Below, in pieces: positions 37,482 through 49,343 of a stretch of 64,000 nt of DNA. The notes beneath the pieces are model-generated. The model was not told the origin of the DNA and did no database searches. It saw only the letters and a list, made by a program, of their open reading frames with translations. The position numbers were made by a program, and so were the translations under genes. Numbering within the stretch: position 1 is the stretch's first letter; every line of letters starts with the position of its first letter. Source of the DNA: Saprospiraceae bacterium (GTDB taxonomy: Bacteria; Bacteroidota; Bacteroidia; Chitinophagales; Saprospiraceae); assembly GCA_016711125.1 (NCBI GenBank), contig JADJTQ010000005.1, forward strand, positions 310,001-374,000, given 5' to 3'.

Positions 37482-39717
37482 TTACCATGATTCCAAAAGT
37501 ACATGTCTTTTTGTTATGGAGCCAACTTCTGTTTTAATGACAATCAAATAGATGCCAGCAGGTAAAGCCGATGTATTATAAGGTATCGCATACAAACCCG
37601 GGAGTTGATCGAATTTATTATCTGGTCCATCTGTTTTCCTTTCCAATCGAATATCGCAATATTAACTTTGGATGCTGTAGGAATTTGATACCGAATAGTT
37701 GTCTGACCGATGGATCCAGTCCAATCAATTTCCAACTTATGGCGAGCCGTGTTCGCAAGCTCTAATGGTACTTGAGTGATCTCGAAATCGGTGCTTTCCC
37801 GATGGGACATTGCAACACAGTTTTCGATGACGGCTGTAAAACTGGCTCCCGTCTTTACTTCAAAACCATTGTTCAATTCGATAGAGTTGCCTGCTTTAAA
37901 AGTTACTATGGAGGGTGAGTTGATCACACCACCGGAGTTCATATTGGTGGTCACTTGGTATACACCAGCTGCAATGGTCCCTGTATTGGGCGGAGGCGTG
38001 TTGCAATTGACCGGCATACTGGTGCAGATTTCCAAAGCCCAGCTGTCGAGCGACCGGACAACCCCACTAGAATAAGGGAGTTCAATAGTAAAAGTCCATA
38101 TTCCCTGAGGGTTCTGACCATCAAAATCGGATAAATTTCCGGAAGGTTGAAAAGTCATTCCAGTGGTAAAATTGCAAGGTACTGGTGTACCTGCCTCGTC
38201 ATCAAAGACCAGATTAAAGTGAGTGTTGGTGAAATTTATTGCATTGCAAACCTGAAGTAATTGGACCGTGGTACCAGTGGGACTGGTTAATTTCATCTTG
38301 ACGTCAGAAAAGTCTGGAAAATCAATATAACCCTTCAAGTCTACGATATTGATATCCGATATGGTGCCACCTATCCCTACCGTAATTTGTGAATTAACCA
38401 CGGAGTTGTCGGGAATGGGTTTAGGGGTATCGCCACTTAAAGCCACGGGACAAGCAAAATTACATGCTCCTGCTGCTGGTGCCGTGAATAAGCCGTTCCG
38501 GGTTAACGAACAAGCTCCATTTGCTGAAAAGCTGGCCACCACATTCACTGCATTACCATTGGCAGCCAATCCAGGTAATGTGACGGTTTGTGGGCTGGTA
38601 GTAATGCCAAAATTTTGTCCATTAATCACGAGTGATCCGGTATTCGGGGCATTAAAATAAGTGACCGTTATATCAACATCATATGTATTTGAGCTCGTAC
38701 ATCTGATCGTAGCAGCCAAATCACCAATTAAACAAGTTTGCACCGGCTGACATTGACAATTTGCAGGCACCCATTCCTGTCCGATCGGACAAGTGGGTGG
38801 ATAAACAGGTGGAATCACCCATACATCATAAGTATAGGATGTCTGCGCTGCGCCAGTAATTCCGGCTACCGTGACCGTATATTTAATATCAAAATTGCTG
38901 TTGGTGATAATGCCAATCGGCTCCCACACCACAGTCGGATCTCCATAGGGACCACTGTTAGCCACTACATTTAATGGCACATTATTATTTGACGCATTAA
39001 CCATGGTGACGGTGGCATTGGTAAAGTTGGCTCCTGGAATACCAAAAGACCATCTGGGATACACGAGATTTCTAATGATATAACCTCTGGGAGGGTATGC
39101 AATAAAGTCGGTGAATATTGAAGGGTTTCCACCATTTCCAGATAACCAAAGGGCACTTCGATTCGATGTCATTCCAAGACCAAAAATCTGGGCGCGGGAA
39201 TAAAAAATCCCGCGACGGTGACCCACGGGTTCGTTTCCCACTCCCGGATCTTCAATCCATTGATCTATCGGATTATAACCGGTATCCCAAGGACCCGAGC
39301 CAAGATTCGAATTTTGGGCACCTTCGATGCCATCGGCGGTAGCACAGGTCAGTCCGTTGCAAGAATTTCCGGGACAATGGGACAACGAGTCTGGGTTTGC
39401 TTGCATTAGAAAAGCCGCTGCCTGAGCCTTAGTTGTTTGGGTTGCACCAAAGGTAATATTGGTGGTTAGGCCACCCACTAATTTCCGATAATAGTTAATG
39501 CGTTGAAGATTCCGATTTAGAACCGTTTGAGATATTGTTCCTGGTGTACATGTGTTAACATCTCCGGTCCAGGCCATGTCAGCCAGATTAAACGCTGATG
39601 GAAGATAAAGGGTATTATAATCAGTGACGGCTGTTTCTCTGGGACATTGAGCATTGAGTTTTGCGTAAGGAATAACAGACAACTCCAGACCAGGAATTGA
39701 TAGATGGCTTTCGACAT
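37482..39717 (-). CDS. secreted CAP-domain / P-domain protein with type IX sorting signal (two frame breaks)
   Basis: Three frames join into about 745 residues with two one-base repairs: one more base in the T4 run at 39659-39662 connects a signal peptide (WSCLLFLTQKLNAQ) to CPRETAV, and one more in the T4 run at 37634-37637 connects IFDWKGK to the sorting-domain end (SALPAGIYLIVIKTE, then KRHVLLESW). Domains in order: CAP/SCP-like (about 45-190, with GHRRGIFYSRAQIFG), Ig-like and Cys-rich middle (about 210-400), proprotein-convertase P-domain (about 415-560), adhesin-like strip, and a type IX C-terminal domain. A surface-exposed or released protein; substrate unknown. Confidence 0.78.
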
Positions 39718-39820
39718 GATTCTCAGGTTTAGACGTTTTAGTCTAAATTCGAGCCTTAATATAGCTTAATTCGTGTACCGCAGCATATCTGCCAATAATT
39801 TAAATTAGGTCGGTCAGGTC

Positions 39821-41179
39821 TTAAAGATTGATGATCACCAGCCCGATCAATCCGGCCAGAAACATCAAACCGTAGCCTGACAAGACCTTTCTCCTCAGAG
39901 CTTCACTACCTGCCCATAAGCTTATACCTAGTTTAATGATGGTGTTGGATAAGGTAGCCAGGATGATCGCGTTTTGGGCAGTGATAATTTGCATACTGTC
40001 ACCTGCAATTTTAGCGACCGAAATCGTAATGGCATCAATATCCGTGAGTCCGGCTAGTATGCCCGATAGATAGATGCCTTTATGGCCAAATTGATCGTTG
40101 GCATAACTAACGGCTAAAAGTATAGTAGTATATAAAATGCCAAAGAAAAATAGCCCTCTCAGATTAAGTGGTTCTCCTAGCGGCAGATCTTCCGGCTTGT
40201 CGTTGGGTGGTCCTTGCTTTTGATAATAATAAAGGGTGACACCAAGTGCAGCAGCAAGAATCAGCAATAAGGGAAGCAGCAGGTTGTGTATCAAAGACCG
40301 GTTGAAAATAAGGATCCAAACGAATACGCGGATAACCATGATCGTTGATGCAGCCATGATAGCCACTGTACAACTCGCTGAAAATTCGGGAGCGACTTTA
40401 CTTTTTTTAGAGAAAACCCAGGATACCACCGTACTGCTCACCAGACCACCTACGATCCCGGTTAGCAAAATACCCCGGTTAGAACCAATGAACTTCATAA
40501 GCATGTAGCCCAAAAAACCAACGCCCGAGGTTAGGACGATAACCCACCCGATTTCTTTTGGATTGATTACCTGATAAGGACCGAAATCCCTGTCAGGCAG
40601 GAATGGGAAAATAAGTAAAACGATGATGACAAATTGGATGAAAGCAAATAACTCACCCTGGGTGATCCTGCCTATTAGGCTCCGAAACTTTACCTTCATG
40701 GAAAGAAACAGTACAATCACCACTGTGAGCGCCAGGCAGAACTCGATGTAACCCATTAAGCCAGAGCACCCAGAAGATAAACTAGCAGTGCAGCTATTTC
40801 AGTAGTGCCTCCTAGCTGCCCCCGGTTAGCGCTGATGCCGTAGGATATCGAAACCAGAATGGTTAATCCGAAAAAACCAGCTGCGAAGATCCAGAAAGAA
40901 AAGATTGCAGCCAAAGTACTGCTTAGAAAACCGAGCAGAGCCACCAAGACAAATGTTCGAAGACCGCAAAAATTTCTTCGCCCTTAGAAAATGAGGGACG
41001 TCGCGCTCAAGGCCAATGACAAAACCAATCCCCACGGTCACCAGCATCCTGATGAAAAAATCAAGTTGAGAAATCTGAATCTGGTCAGATAAGAAATGTA
41101 CGTTTTCCAAAAGTAGAGAGTTTAGATAACAGCAGAAAGTAACAAAATTCTGTAATACCTGACAGAGTCCATTTTCCAT
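39821..41179 (-). CDS. MgtC/DUF4010 membrane protein (three frame breaks)
   Basis: Three pieces form one polytopic protein of about 420-450 residues. MgtC-like N-terminus: FIRMLVTVGIGFVIGLERD, then GEEIFCGLRTFVLVALLGF after adding one base at each of 40988-40991 and 40968-40972. The DUF4010 C-terminal half (from MGYIEFCLALTVV) joins after one base at 40758-40759. The family joins an MgtC domain to a DUF4010 domain in about 420 residues, which fits. Relatives are linked to Mg stress or membrane physiology without a settled transport role. The exact start is unclear: an ATG at 41179 or a TTG near 41113. Confidence 0.7.
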
Positions 41180-41461
41180 AAGATTAGTCAGCAGTTTCAG
41201 AAATTAGCACCGATGCACCATGATCTCTGCAACTCCCTTTGATCTCCAGTTATTTACGTCCCATTGGTGGTGGCCGGCTAAAGAGATGTGTAAACTACCA
41301 TGTAAATGAGTCGGCTCGGCGTATCTAAAATTATACCGTTCAGAATTAAAAATGCGATATCTTCGTATTGCTGCTTTTCATCTATACATCCACTCTGATA
41401 GTCTACTAATCCATTTCAAGATTCAAATTGACGGTACCTTTACGTTCCAGATTATTAGATT

Positions 41462-44097
41462 ATGAAAAAGACACCATATTTAAGACTTATTTTGGTTTTG
41501 GTCATGCTCATGCAGCAGCTTTATACCGGTCAATATCTGTTTTCCCAGGTTACGCCGGGTCCTGGCGCTGTCAACAGAGAGGCCATGAATACGGGCCGAT
41601 TTTACGGCCGGGTGGTCGATGAGAATGGCAAGGGAGTAGCTTATGCAGCGGTATCTCTTTTTCGGACAGAAATCGACAGCATTTCAAAAACTCCAACAGA
41701 AGTCTTGATCAGTGGACAGATCACCGACGACCATGGCGACTTCAGCCTGGAGAAACTACCCACCATGGGTGAGTTTGACTTGAAGATTTCTTTTCTGGGT
41801 TATGCTGAGATCTCTCAAAAAGTAAGTTTTGGCATTGGTCGGCCAAATGGGCAGGGTCAGAGACCTAACGGAGGGGCTAGACCAGGTGCTGATCCATCAC
41901 GAATGGCCGATAAAGTTGATGTCGACCTTGGCAATATTAATTTGATGCAGGAGGCCTCAAACCTGGAACAAATAACCGTGACCGGAGAAGCCACGAATGT
42001 CCAGTTGGCTCTCGATCGCAAGATATACCGGGTTGATAAAGATGCTAATGCAGCTGGTGGTACTGCCGTTGAGGCATTGAAGAATGTGCCGAGCTTGGCA
42101 GTAGATCTGGATGGAAACCTATCGTTGAGAAATGCTTCTCCACAGCTGTTTGTTGACGGCCGGCCAACGACATTATCGCTTGATCAAATATCAGCTGATG
42201 CTATTGAAACTGTCGAAGTGATTACGAATCCATCTGCAAAATTTGATGCATCCGGAGGACAGGCAGGTATCGTCAATATCGTTTTGAAAAAAGAACGACG
42301 GATTGGGTACAATGGAAATGTTCGGACGGGCTTCGACTCGCAGGGAAGTAAAAATATTAGTGGAGACATCAATCTAAGAGAAGGAGAAGTTAATACTTTC
42401 ATTAGTGGCAATTACAGTCAACGCCGGGGCAAGTCGTACAACACCACAGACCGGCAAAACTTATTTGGCTCACCCTTAACGAATATTCATCAGGAGGGGT
42501 CAGGTAATCAGGAAGGTTTTTTTGCAAACATCAGAGGCGGTATTGATTGGTTTATGGATAACCGTAACACGGTAACGGTGCAAGGATCGTATATGCGAGG
42601 CCAATTTGGCAGACCGGAGATTTTAAATGTACGCACTGACTCCCTTTATTCTACAGGCAATGCTTTTAGTGAATATATCCGAAATACGGATGGAGAGCGA
42701 AATTTTCGCAATAGTGGTGCCAGTTTTATTTAAGCATTTGTATCCAAAAAAGGGAAAAGAGCTAACGGCCGATATTAACTACAATAATATTCTATTTAAA
42801 AACGACAATCAATATCTGACGAATTATATTGGCCGTGATCTGAATTTTCAGGAAAGGCAGAATGGCAAAGGAGGTACCAATATCCTAACCCTACAGACCG
42901 ACTACGTCAATCCGGTTACTGACAAGATCAAATTAGAGATGGGAGCCTATGCATCGATTAGAAAAGTCGATAACGATAATTTCAACTACATCTATAATAG
43001 TACGACCGAAGTATGGAATCAGATCTTCAATTTTACGGATCAATACACTTTTAATGACAATGTTTATGCAGCATATACATCTGTGAGTCACCAATTTCCT
43101 AAATGGGGCTATCAGGTTGGAGTGCGGGCAGAAAGTAGCATTTATGAGGGGGTTCTGGCAGGCGAATCTACCTTTAAGAATGATTATCCATTGAGTTTGT
43201 TTCCCAGTATATTCGTCACGCGTAAATTAAATGACCAGGATAATATTCAATTTTCCGTAACTCGACGGATTAATCGACCTAATTTTTTCAATTGATTCCA
43301 TTTGTGGATTACTCAGATTCACTTAATTTGAGAAGAGGTAATCCTGATCTTATTCCTGAGTTTACCAGTTCTGCCGAGGTTTCTTACCAGAATATTTTCA
43401 AGAATGGTCACAATGTTTTGGTGACTGGCTATTATAAGAGAGCCCGTGATCTGATCACCAATTATCAATTTACGGAGGGTGATCCTGCGGGCGAAGGAGA
43501 AATTGTGATTTCGACATTTGCCAACTCAAACAGCAGTGAGGCATACGGAGTAGAATTTACCTCACGTAATCAAATTACCAAAGGGATCGATTTGACCTCC
43601 AATATCAACCTATACAATTCGAAAGTTGATGCGTCAAATGTGAAGCTGGACTCATTAATGAGCAATTTACTCGGTTTATTAAGGAAAATATGAATATTAA
43701 ATTACCAGCTGGACTTACCCTGCAGTTGTCAGAGCAGTATCAAAGCAAGACGGCATTTTCACCTAATGAAGGTGGCGGTCGGTTCAGGGGCTATGGTGGG
43801 TCCAGTAATTCCGCTCAGGGATATTCCACTCCCTATTGGTATTTAGATGCTGCTGTCCGAAAAGATGTGATGAAGCGCAAAGGAAGCATTACGATCAATA
43901 TGGAAGACATTTTTCGTAGTAGGAGGCAAGGCTCTTATTCGGAGTCATCGCTTTTTATTCAGGAAAATGAGCGATGGCGTAATCCGCAGGTAGTCCGAGT
44001 CAATTTTTCTTATCGGTTTGGCAAAGCAGATACTTCATTGTTTAAACGAAAGAATATGAATTCGAATGAAGGTGGCTCGGATATGATGAGTAACTAA
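41462..44097 (+). CDS. outer-membrane beta-barrel receptor-like protein (three frame breaks)
   Basis: Four frames give about 878 residues after repairs at 42729-42731 (one T fewer), 43283-43288 (one T more: NRPNFFQLIPFVDYSD) and 43657-43658 (one A more: DSLNEQFTRFIKENMNIKLP). Signal peptide, carboxypeptidase-regulatory-like domain (about 45-150, RVVDENGKGVAYAAVSLF), plug (about 175-260, PQLFVDGRPTTLSLDQIS) and an OMP_b-brl_3-type barrel. These proteins resemble TonB receptors but usually lack a SusD or DUF4249 partner. It is followed at 152 bp by an ABC permease gene, a pairing seen in other Bacteroidota but of unproven meaning. Confidence 0.8.
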
Positions 44098-44248
44098 CAG
44101 TATCCAAGGGGTACTGACCCCTTGGAGTATTCTCCGAATATCTGAAATCTGAAATCAGCCGGGCCTATGATCCTTTTAATCGATAAATAGTCGCACCACT
44201 GCAACCAAATGAACGGGTTTTAAGTCTTTACGTTAAACCTGTTTTCTC

Positions 44249-46606
44249 ATGTTGCAGCATTCACTTAAAATGGCGTTTCGCAACTTTCGCCGGCACCGAA
44301 GCGCTTTCCTGATTAATGTCATCGGTCTTGCCACCGGACTGGCCTGTGCTCTCCTCATTTTTTTGTGGGTTTACGATGAATTGCAAATTGATCAATTTCA
44401 TATTAATAGTGACCGGCTATATCGTGTCTTAGAACATCAACAGTACAAGGATGATATCATGACCACCTGGTCTACTCCTGGTCTCCTTGCTCAGACATTG
44501 GCGGAAGAAGTTCCAGAAGTGGAGTATGCAGCCACAATCATGTGGCCTATGAAACAGACGCTGACAGTCGAAGATCAAAACATCAAAGTCACTGTTTACT
44601 ACGCTGGAGACGACTTTTTTCGGATGTTTAGTTTCAAACTTTCTGAAGGGCAACCGGACGAGGTTTTAAAAGACCCAGCTGGCATGGCTATTTCGCAATC
44701 AACAGCCGAAAAGCTATTTGGCACGGCCGAATCGGCAATGGGCAAAACCATTGAATTTGAACACAGCAAATCCTATCAGATAACCGGTATTTTTGAAGAT
44801 GTCACCAGGTATTCATCACTCGATTTTGATGTCGTGATGGGTTATGATCATTATCTGAAAGAAAACGAATGGTTAACAAATTGGGGTAGTAATTCACCAC
44901 CGACCGTATTGACCCTTAAGCCCGGATCTGATCCGGTCGAAGTCGATAAAAAAATAGCCAATTTTGTTAAAGACCGGTCCGAGAACTCAAATGTCACACT
45001 TTTTCTTAAACCATTTGCGGAATCGTATTTGTACGGCAGATATGAAAATGGAAAACTGACCGGAGGAAGAATTGAATATGTCAAACTCTTTTCGATTATA
45101 GCGATTTTCATTTTGTTGATTGCGTGCATTAATTTTATGAATCTATCCACTGCCAAAGGATCTTTAAGGGCTAGGGAAGTTGGGGTTAAAAAAACATTTG
45201 GAGTCGATCGCAGGTCACTCATTTATCAATATCTCACCGAATCAGTGTTGCTGGCTTTTATCGCCCTGATCCTGGCCGTCTTATTAGTTGCCTTGAGCCT
45301 ACCTTCCTTCAATTTGTTGACTGATAAAGAAATTGTATTATCCCTATCACCGGACTTATTGGGCTCATTTATGTTGATCACCCTGATTACCGGTCTTTTG
45401 GCCGGTAGTTATCCGGCATTTTATTTGTCTTCTTTTAAACCGGTTACCGTTTTAAAAGGAGAGTTAAAATCAACCTTAGGCGAATTGTGGGCGAGAAGAG
45501 GACTGGTTATTTTTCAGTTTACCTTATCGATTGTATTGATCATCAGCGTCTTGACAGTTTATCAACAGGTCAAATTTGTGATGAATAAAAACCTCGGATA
45601 TGACAAAGATCAATTGGTGCACTTTCAGATCGATGGAAAAATCGAAGATGCGACTGATGCATTTTTGACCGAGGCTAAGAGGCTACCGGGCATTGAAAAT
45701 GTTTCGACTATTGCACATGATCTTGTGGGACAGCAGAATAATACTAGTGGTCTAAAGTGGGGGGAAAGGATCCAAACGACCTTATCTTATTTGAAAATGT
45801 CCGGGTTAACTATGATCTGCTGGAGACAATTGGAGTAGAGCTGAAGCAAGGACGTTTTTTTTCACGTGATTTTGGCTCCGATACCACTAAAATCATCTTC
45901 AACGAAGCTGGTATTAAGGTGATGGGTTTTAAAGACGATCCAATTGGGAAGGTGATCAACCTTTGGGATAAATATCCATTGGAGATTATTGGTGTTGTAA
46001 AAGATTTTCATTTTAAGTCATTGCATGGAGCCGATTACTCCTATGTTCTTTCATTGGTCTCCTGAAAATACGTGGGTGGTCATGGCTCGAATCGCGGCAG
46101 GAAGGCAGCAGGAGGCTTTAACAAACCTACAGGCTCTCTATGAGCGTTTTAATCCAGGCTTTCCCTTCGAATACCATTTTGTGGATGAAGAATATTCCAA
46201 GCAATATGCATCTGAGCAACGTGTGGCAAGCCTATCACGCTATTTTGCCGGCTTTGCCATTCTAATCTCTTGTCTCGGCCTCTTTGGTTTGGCAGCCTTT
46301 ACCGGTGAAATTCGAAAAAAGGAAATCGGGGTCAGAAAGGTGTTGGGTGCGTCCGTCTTTAATGTCGTACTCCTGCTTACTAAAGATTTTACCAGATTAG
46401 TGATGGTTTCGATTCTGATGGGTTTACCGATTGCGTATTTTCTCGTAAGCCAATGGCTTGATCGATTCGAATTTAAAATTGGTCTTCATTGGTGGTTTTT
46501 TGTTGGGGCAGGATTTCTGGTGTTAGTGATATCTTGGTTGACTACAAGCTCTCAGGCTTTTGTGGCTGCTTCTGCTCATCCCCATGAGTGTTTGAGAAAT
46601 GAATGA
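44249..46606 (+). CDS. MacB/FtsX-type ABC transporter permease (two frame breaks)
   Basis: About 786 residues in three frames. One G more in the G6 run at 45759-45764 gives SGLKWGGKDPNDLILFENV, and one G fewer at 46027-46028 gives FKSLHEPITPMFFHWSPEN. Layout is typical of the Bacteroidota double-FtsX permease: helix near 20-42, MacB-like periplasmic domain, three helices (about 275-405), a fourth near 425 starting the second half, another periplasmic domain, then three C-terminal helices (GEIRKKEIGVRKVLGASVF between them). The ATPase is not adjacent. Such permeases power mechanotransmission for export or signalling of lipoproteins, peptides or antibiotics. Confidence 0.8.
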
Positions 46607-46903
46607 CAGCATAATTTTGGTTTCCGGTATCCATCACGGCCGATTGATTTATCTGTACTTTTTCAAAAGTCTGCAGAATGTAAATCTATCCGTTCGACTT
46701 TACAGGTTTCATCTCAGTGAGAGATTGACGGAAAAGGTCCAGCTTCAATAGAAGATCTCGTGTTTGCGGTTTTGGAGCATCGAAGAAAGGTAGAATTCTC
46801 ACCTTCCGAATAGGAAGTAAAAAAATCAGAATGCTAAAGTGACACCCACTAAATAAGAGAAACAACTAATTGTTTAGATAGGTAGGTTGGTCTGCTTCAG
46901 AAT
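46607..46903. other. intergenic, degenerate palindrome
   Basis: No gene. At 46673-46685 the sequence GCAGAATGTAAAT repeats the core of the 31-bp palindrome found at 13596 and 48234, without the full second arm. Confidence 0.4.
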
Positions 46904-46933
46904 AAAAAAAAGGGAGCCAATTATTTAACTCCC
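46904..46933 (-). terminator. intrinsic terminator of the small RNA
   Basis: Minus strand: GGGAG stem, 12-base loop, CTCCC, then eight T. This is the clearest rho-independent terminator in the window. Confidence 0.75.
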
Positions 46934-47102
46934 GTTTCTTGATTCGGATACTACAGATTAATAAGGCTCTGCCCATACTCCGCATGATCATCTTTAAGGA
47001 CAAATACCTTACCGATGAGCGGTGAGCACATAAACAAACAGGAAAATCATTTCAGGCAAGAAATAAATCGAAATTGAATATTGGGAATTTCGATTCGAGT
47101 GT
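46904..47102 (-). ncRNA. candidate structured small RNA, about 200 nt
   Basis: No protein frame. A strong promoter lies just upstream (47108-47138) and an intrinsic terminator ends the unit (46904-46933). Inside the transcript I see a perfect 10-bp hairpin (AATCGAAATT with AATTTCGATT, plus strand about 47068-47097) near the 5' end and a second hairpin ACCG/CGGT near the middle (about 47010-47022). Length and isolation resemble 6S RNA, but I could not confirm the large central bulge, so no name is given. Confidence 0.55.
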
Positions 47103-47107
47103 TGCTG

Positions 47108-47138
47108 CAAAAGTAATGTAAAATTCTTAAAATCTCAA
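47108..47138 (-). promoter_or_regulatory. Bacteroidota sigma-ABfr type promoter
   Basis: Minus strand: TTG (47136-47138), 20 bases, then TACTTTTG (47108-47115), matching the known consensus TTG-N19/20-TAnnTTTG. Transcription should start about 5-8 bases downstream, near 47102. Confidence 0.7.
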
Positions 47139-47480
47139 CAAACGGGTACGTTAAATTCAAATACTTCTTGAGATAATATGTAAGCTATTTAGGCCTATGT
47201 TTTTAAGTTAGATTGGTTGTTATGCGAGGGGCACTTAAAGATGGCATAGAGTCCAGATATAGCGTAGATCTGCCGATTTTTTAAGTTTTTGGACCGGATA
47301 AAAGATAGAAGTAGATTTCGAATCTGTGGTTTTACCTGATTGTTCAAGATATGAAGGAATCAATTCATTTACCTGGCTTTCTCCATGGACAGACGGATCA
47401 AATTTCGGATCTGGGTTTAAAAAGGTTATTAGTATAAGGAGAAGATCCAAGATGCAGATTTATTAGAGAGTCTATTGCTT

Positions 47481-47503
47481 TTATATTAAACTTTTCTATC
47501 ATG
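47481..47503 (+). promoter_or_regulatory. conserved upstream block of the small-protein family
   Basis: TATTAAAC(C)TTTTCTATCATG occurs just before the start of the gene at 47515 and, nearly identical, before the copies at 56738 and 61027. The rest of the upstream DNA of copy 1 has diverged, so this block is probably under selection, as promoter or leader. Confidence 0.4.
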
Positions 47504-47514
47504 CATATGCATAA

Positions 47515-47742
47515 ATGCGGCAAAATAGCGAACTCCGATTGAGATCTATCCAGATCTGCAATCCTCAGAGCCTATCTGATAATGAGCTGCTGCAAGCAAT
47601 GACTCAGATTTATAATCTCCCTCCCGAAGAGCTGTTGAAAGCGGAAGCTGTGCCGATTGTAAATTTTCTCAGAAAGATCAATGAAGAGGTTACCACGCGC
47701 TGTCGAAGTAGATCCTTGGGTGTAATAGTGGTGCAATCCTAA
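47515..47742 (+). CDS. small paralogous protein, copy 1
   Basis: 75 residues, soluble and helical. It shares about half its residues with the protein at 56738: SIQICNPQSLSDNELLQAMT versus SIKIFNPAHLSDHELLRAMT, then QIYNLPPE versus QIYQLPPE, and the ends FLRKINEEV and RCRSRSLG versus FLRRVNEEI and RCQTRSLA. The shared ending keeps one Cys. Both are preceded by nearly the same upstream block. I do not recognise the family. Conservation between diverged copies shows it is translated. It has no signal peptide or transmembrane segment. Confidence 0.7.
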   Translation: MRQNSELRLRSIQICNPQSLSDNELLQAMTQIYNLPPEELLKAEAVPIVNFLRKINEEVTTRCRSRSLGVIVVQS

Positions 47743-47820
47743 ACTGATAAAAAAGAGGTTCTTGCGTATTTACAGTGGGTCGTTTTTATTCTATGTATCT
47801 TTCTTCAACAATACTTCGTG

Positions 47821-48048
47821 TACTTTTGGCTTGATCCAAAAGTACCAAAAGATCAAGGCTCTAAGGCCTAAACCTAAAACAGGCATAGAAAACCGGAATT
47901 CTAAAAACTCGCCTTGGTATTCCATCTTTGTGCTTTAGGTCCGGGGTCATCTCGAGCCTGATTGTGCTGTGGTAGAAGACTCATACAGTTTAGAATTCTT
48001 ACGGTTTTCTACACCTGTTTCTTAACGGTTTATTCCTTAAGGCCGATC
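47821..48048. repeat. long imperfect inverted repeat with terminal hairpin
   Basis: Left arm 47851-47908 and right arm 47987-48048 are inverted copies: GATCAAGGCTCTAAGGCC against GATCGGCCTTAAGG, AACAGGCATAGAAAACCG against AACAGGTGTAGAAAACCG, and GAATTCTAAA in both. About 78 bases separate them. Just outside, 47821-47844 is a perfect hairpin TACTTTTGG-CTTGAT-CCAAAAGTA. The whole could be a non-autonomous mobile repeat or a structured RNA. Confidence 0.6.
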
Positions 48049-48233
48049 ACCAGACCTTTTTTCAAAGATCTTTGGAAAAGTCGTTGCTTCGGGCTCTGGA
48101 TCCTGATAATCAATGGTTTGGGTTTTTAACAAGGTATCCAAAATACCGATAGTTGTAATTAAATAGCTGAAGGCACTTCAAAATCGCATAATTATTATCT
48201 TTCTTCAACCCATAAACACGCGAACCATTGTTC

Positions 48234-48264
48234 AAAGCCGCAGAATGTAAATTCTGCTCTCTCT
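48234..48264 (+). repeat. 31-bp dispersed palindrome, copy 2
   Basis: Identical over 31 bases to the reverse complement of 13596-13626; core hairpin GCAGAAT/ATTCTGC, loop GTAA. Confidence 0.7.
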
Positions 48265-48557
48265 TGTTGTAAGAGAGGGGAAGCCCGTCACTTTGTGGCA
48301 GCGTAAAATCCATATCTTCCGATAGTGAGAAAAATAGAAATAGCAGTTCACCCACTAAATTGGATAGTATTATGTCATTCCCCACCAGAGTAGGATATAA
48401 GTCGTTTGAATACAATTTATTTAGTTCTTTCTGCCCTTCCCCACAGGGTGGGTGCGCGCTTCCTTAGAAAGGCTCCGTCTTCAACTGAAGGCTCGAAGGT
48501 ACAAGAGTTATTTTTTACTATCAAGGACTTATGAAAACATAGCAAACATCGCAACGC

Positions 48558-49343
48558 TTAGTTGTCTTTTAGGCACCGAACAGACATTCCATGATATTTG
48601 TTTGCCTGGAATCTGAATATTTCACCAACCAAGTAATCCTGATATCTGATCCAGGCATTGTCTGGAATATATTCTGTAGAACTCCACCAATAAGTGAACA
48701 TTCCAATACCGTCATAATCGCCGCCAAGATAACCACTAGGAAGACCAGAAAAGCCGCTCTCATTTGTAGCTTCACTATTGGGTGAAATCCAGTGAGCAAG
48801 TCCAGCTTCCTTCATCTTGCCTCCTGCAACATCAGACCCCCCTAAGTAGTCGGTCAGAGTGGTCCAATCAAGATCAGATGGCACATGCCAGCCAGTTGGA
48901 CAAACATTTAAAGTGTTGGAGTCGGCTACGACGTAATAATTGTATAAGGCTCCATGCCTGGGTTCTTCACCACCATTATTATACCACGTATGTCCTGGTG
49001 TCGTCAAATTGTTCCAATCTGTATTATCTGTCACCAAAGGAATAAGGGTTTCATCATTGTATCTAGTCACCTTCAGATTTTCTGCCATCCAAGTCTGGGT
49101 TCCGATTTTCACAATTTTATAAGAATTGTTATCAACATCCTTTACAAATCCGCCTGTTAAGGATATCCAGTCGGATCCATCCCAACCTTCAAAATCACTT
49201 CCAGTCCACCTTATAGTGCCTGGATCAGGTTCTGGGTCTTCTGAATTACCGATTTGGATGGCACCCTCTATCTCAAGCTTTTCCTCCTGGGCTTGTATTG
49301 CCAAAAAGCCTAGAATCAGAAGTATGGTTAGGACAGCTCTCAT
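48558..49343 (-). CDS. secreted FISUMP-domain protein 2
   Basis: 261 residues, intact. Signal peptide to AIQAQ (19). The short shared module (LEIEGAIQIGNSEDPEPDPG, GTIRWTGSDFEGWDG, WISLTGG) is nearly the same as in FISUMP protein 1. The Fib_succ_major domain follows: IGTQTWMAENLKVTRYND, GALYNYYVV, CPTGWHVPSDLDW, WWSSTE and SVRCLKDN. This is the most typical of the three paralogues. Function unknown; secreted. Confidence 0.9.
   Translation of the reverse strand: MRAVLTILLILGFLAIQAQEEKLEIEGAIQIGNSEDPEPDPGTIRWTGSDFEGWDGSDWISLTGGFVKDVDNNSYKIVKIGTQTWMAENLKVTRYNDETLIPLVTDNTDWNNLTTPGHTWYNNGGEEPRHGALYNYYVVADSNTLNVCPTGWHVPSDLDWTTLTDYLGGSDVAGGKMKEAGLAHWISPNSEATNESGFSGLPSGYLGGDYDGIGMFTYWWSSTEYIPDNAWIRYQDYLVGEIFRFQANKYHGMSVRCLKDN

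Larger units (their letters stand above)
47743..48557. other. gene-free region with inverted repeats
   Basis: No supported gene. It holds the long inverted repeat (47821-48048) and palindrome copy 2 (48234-48264). A 101-codon minus-strand frame (48110-48415) has unlikely composition. Confidence 0.5.

Noticed and set aside
47235..47450. 71-codon minus-strand frame
   Set aside because: Hydrophobic start but no homology-like features and it lies upstream of the small-RNA promoter; likely chance.
48110..48415. 101-codon minus-strand frame
   Set aside because: Runs through the dispersed palindrome and has poor composition.
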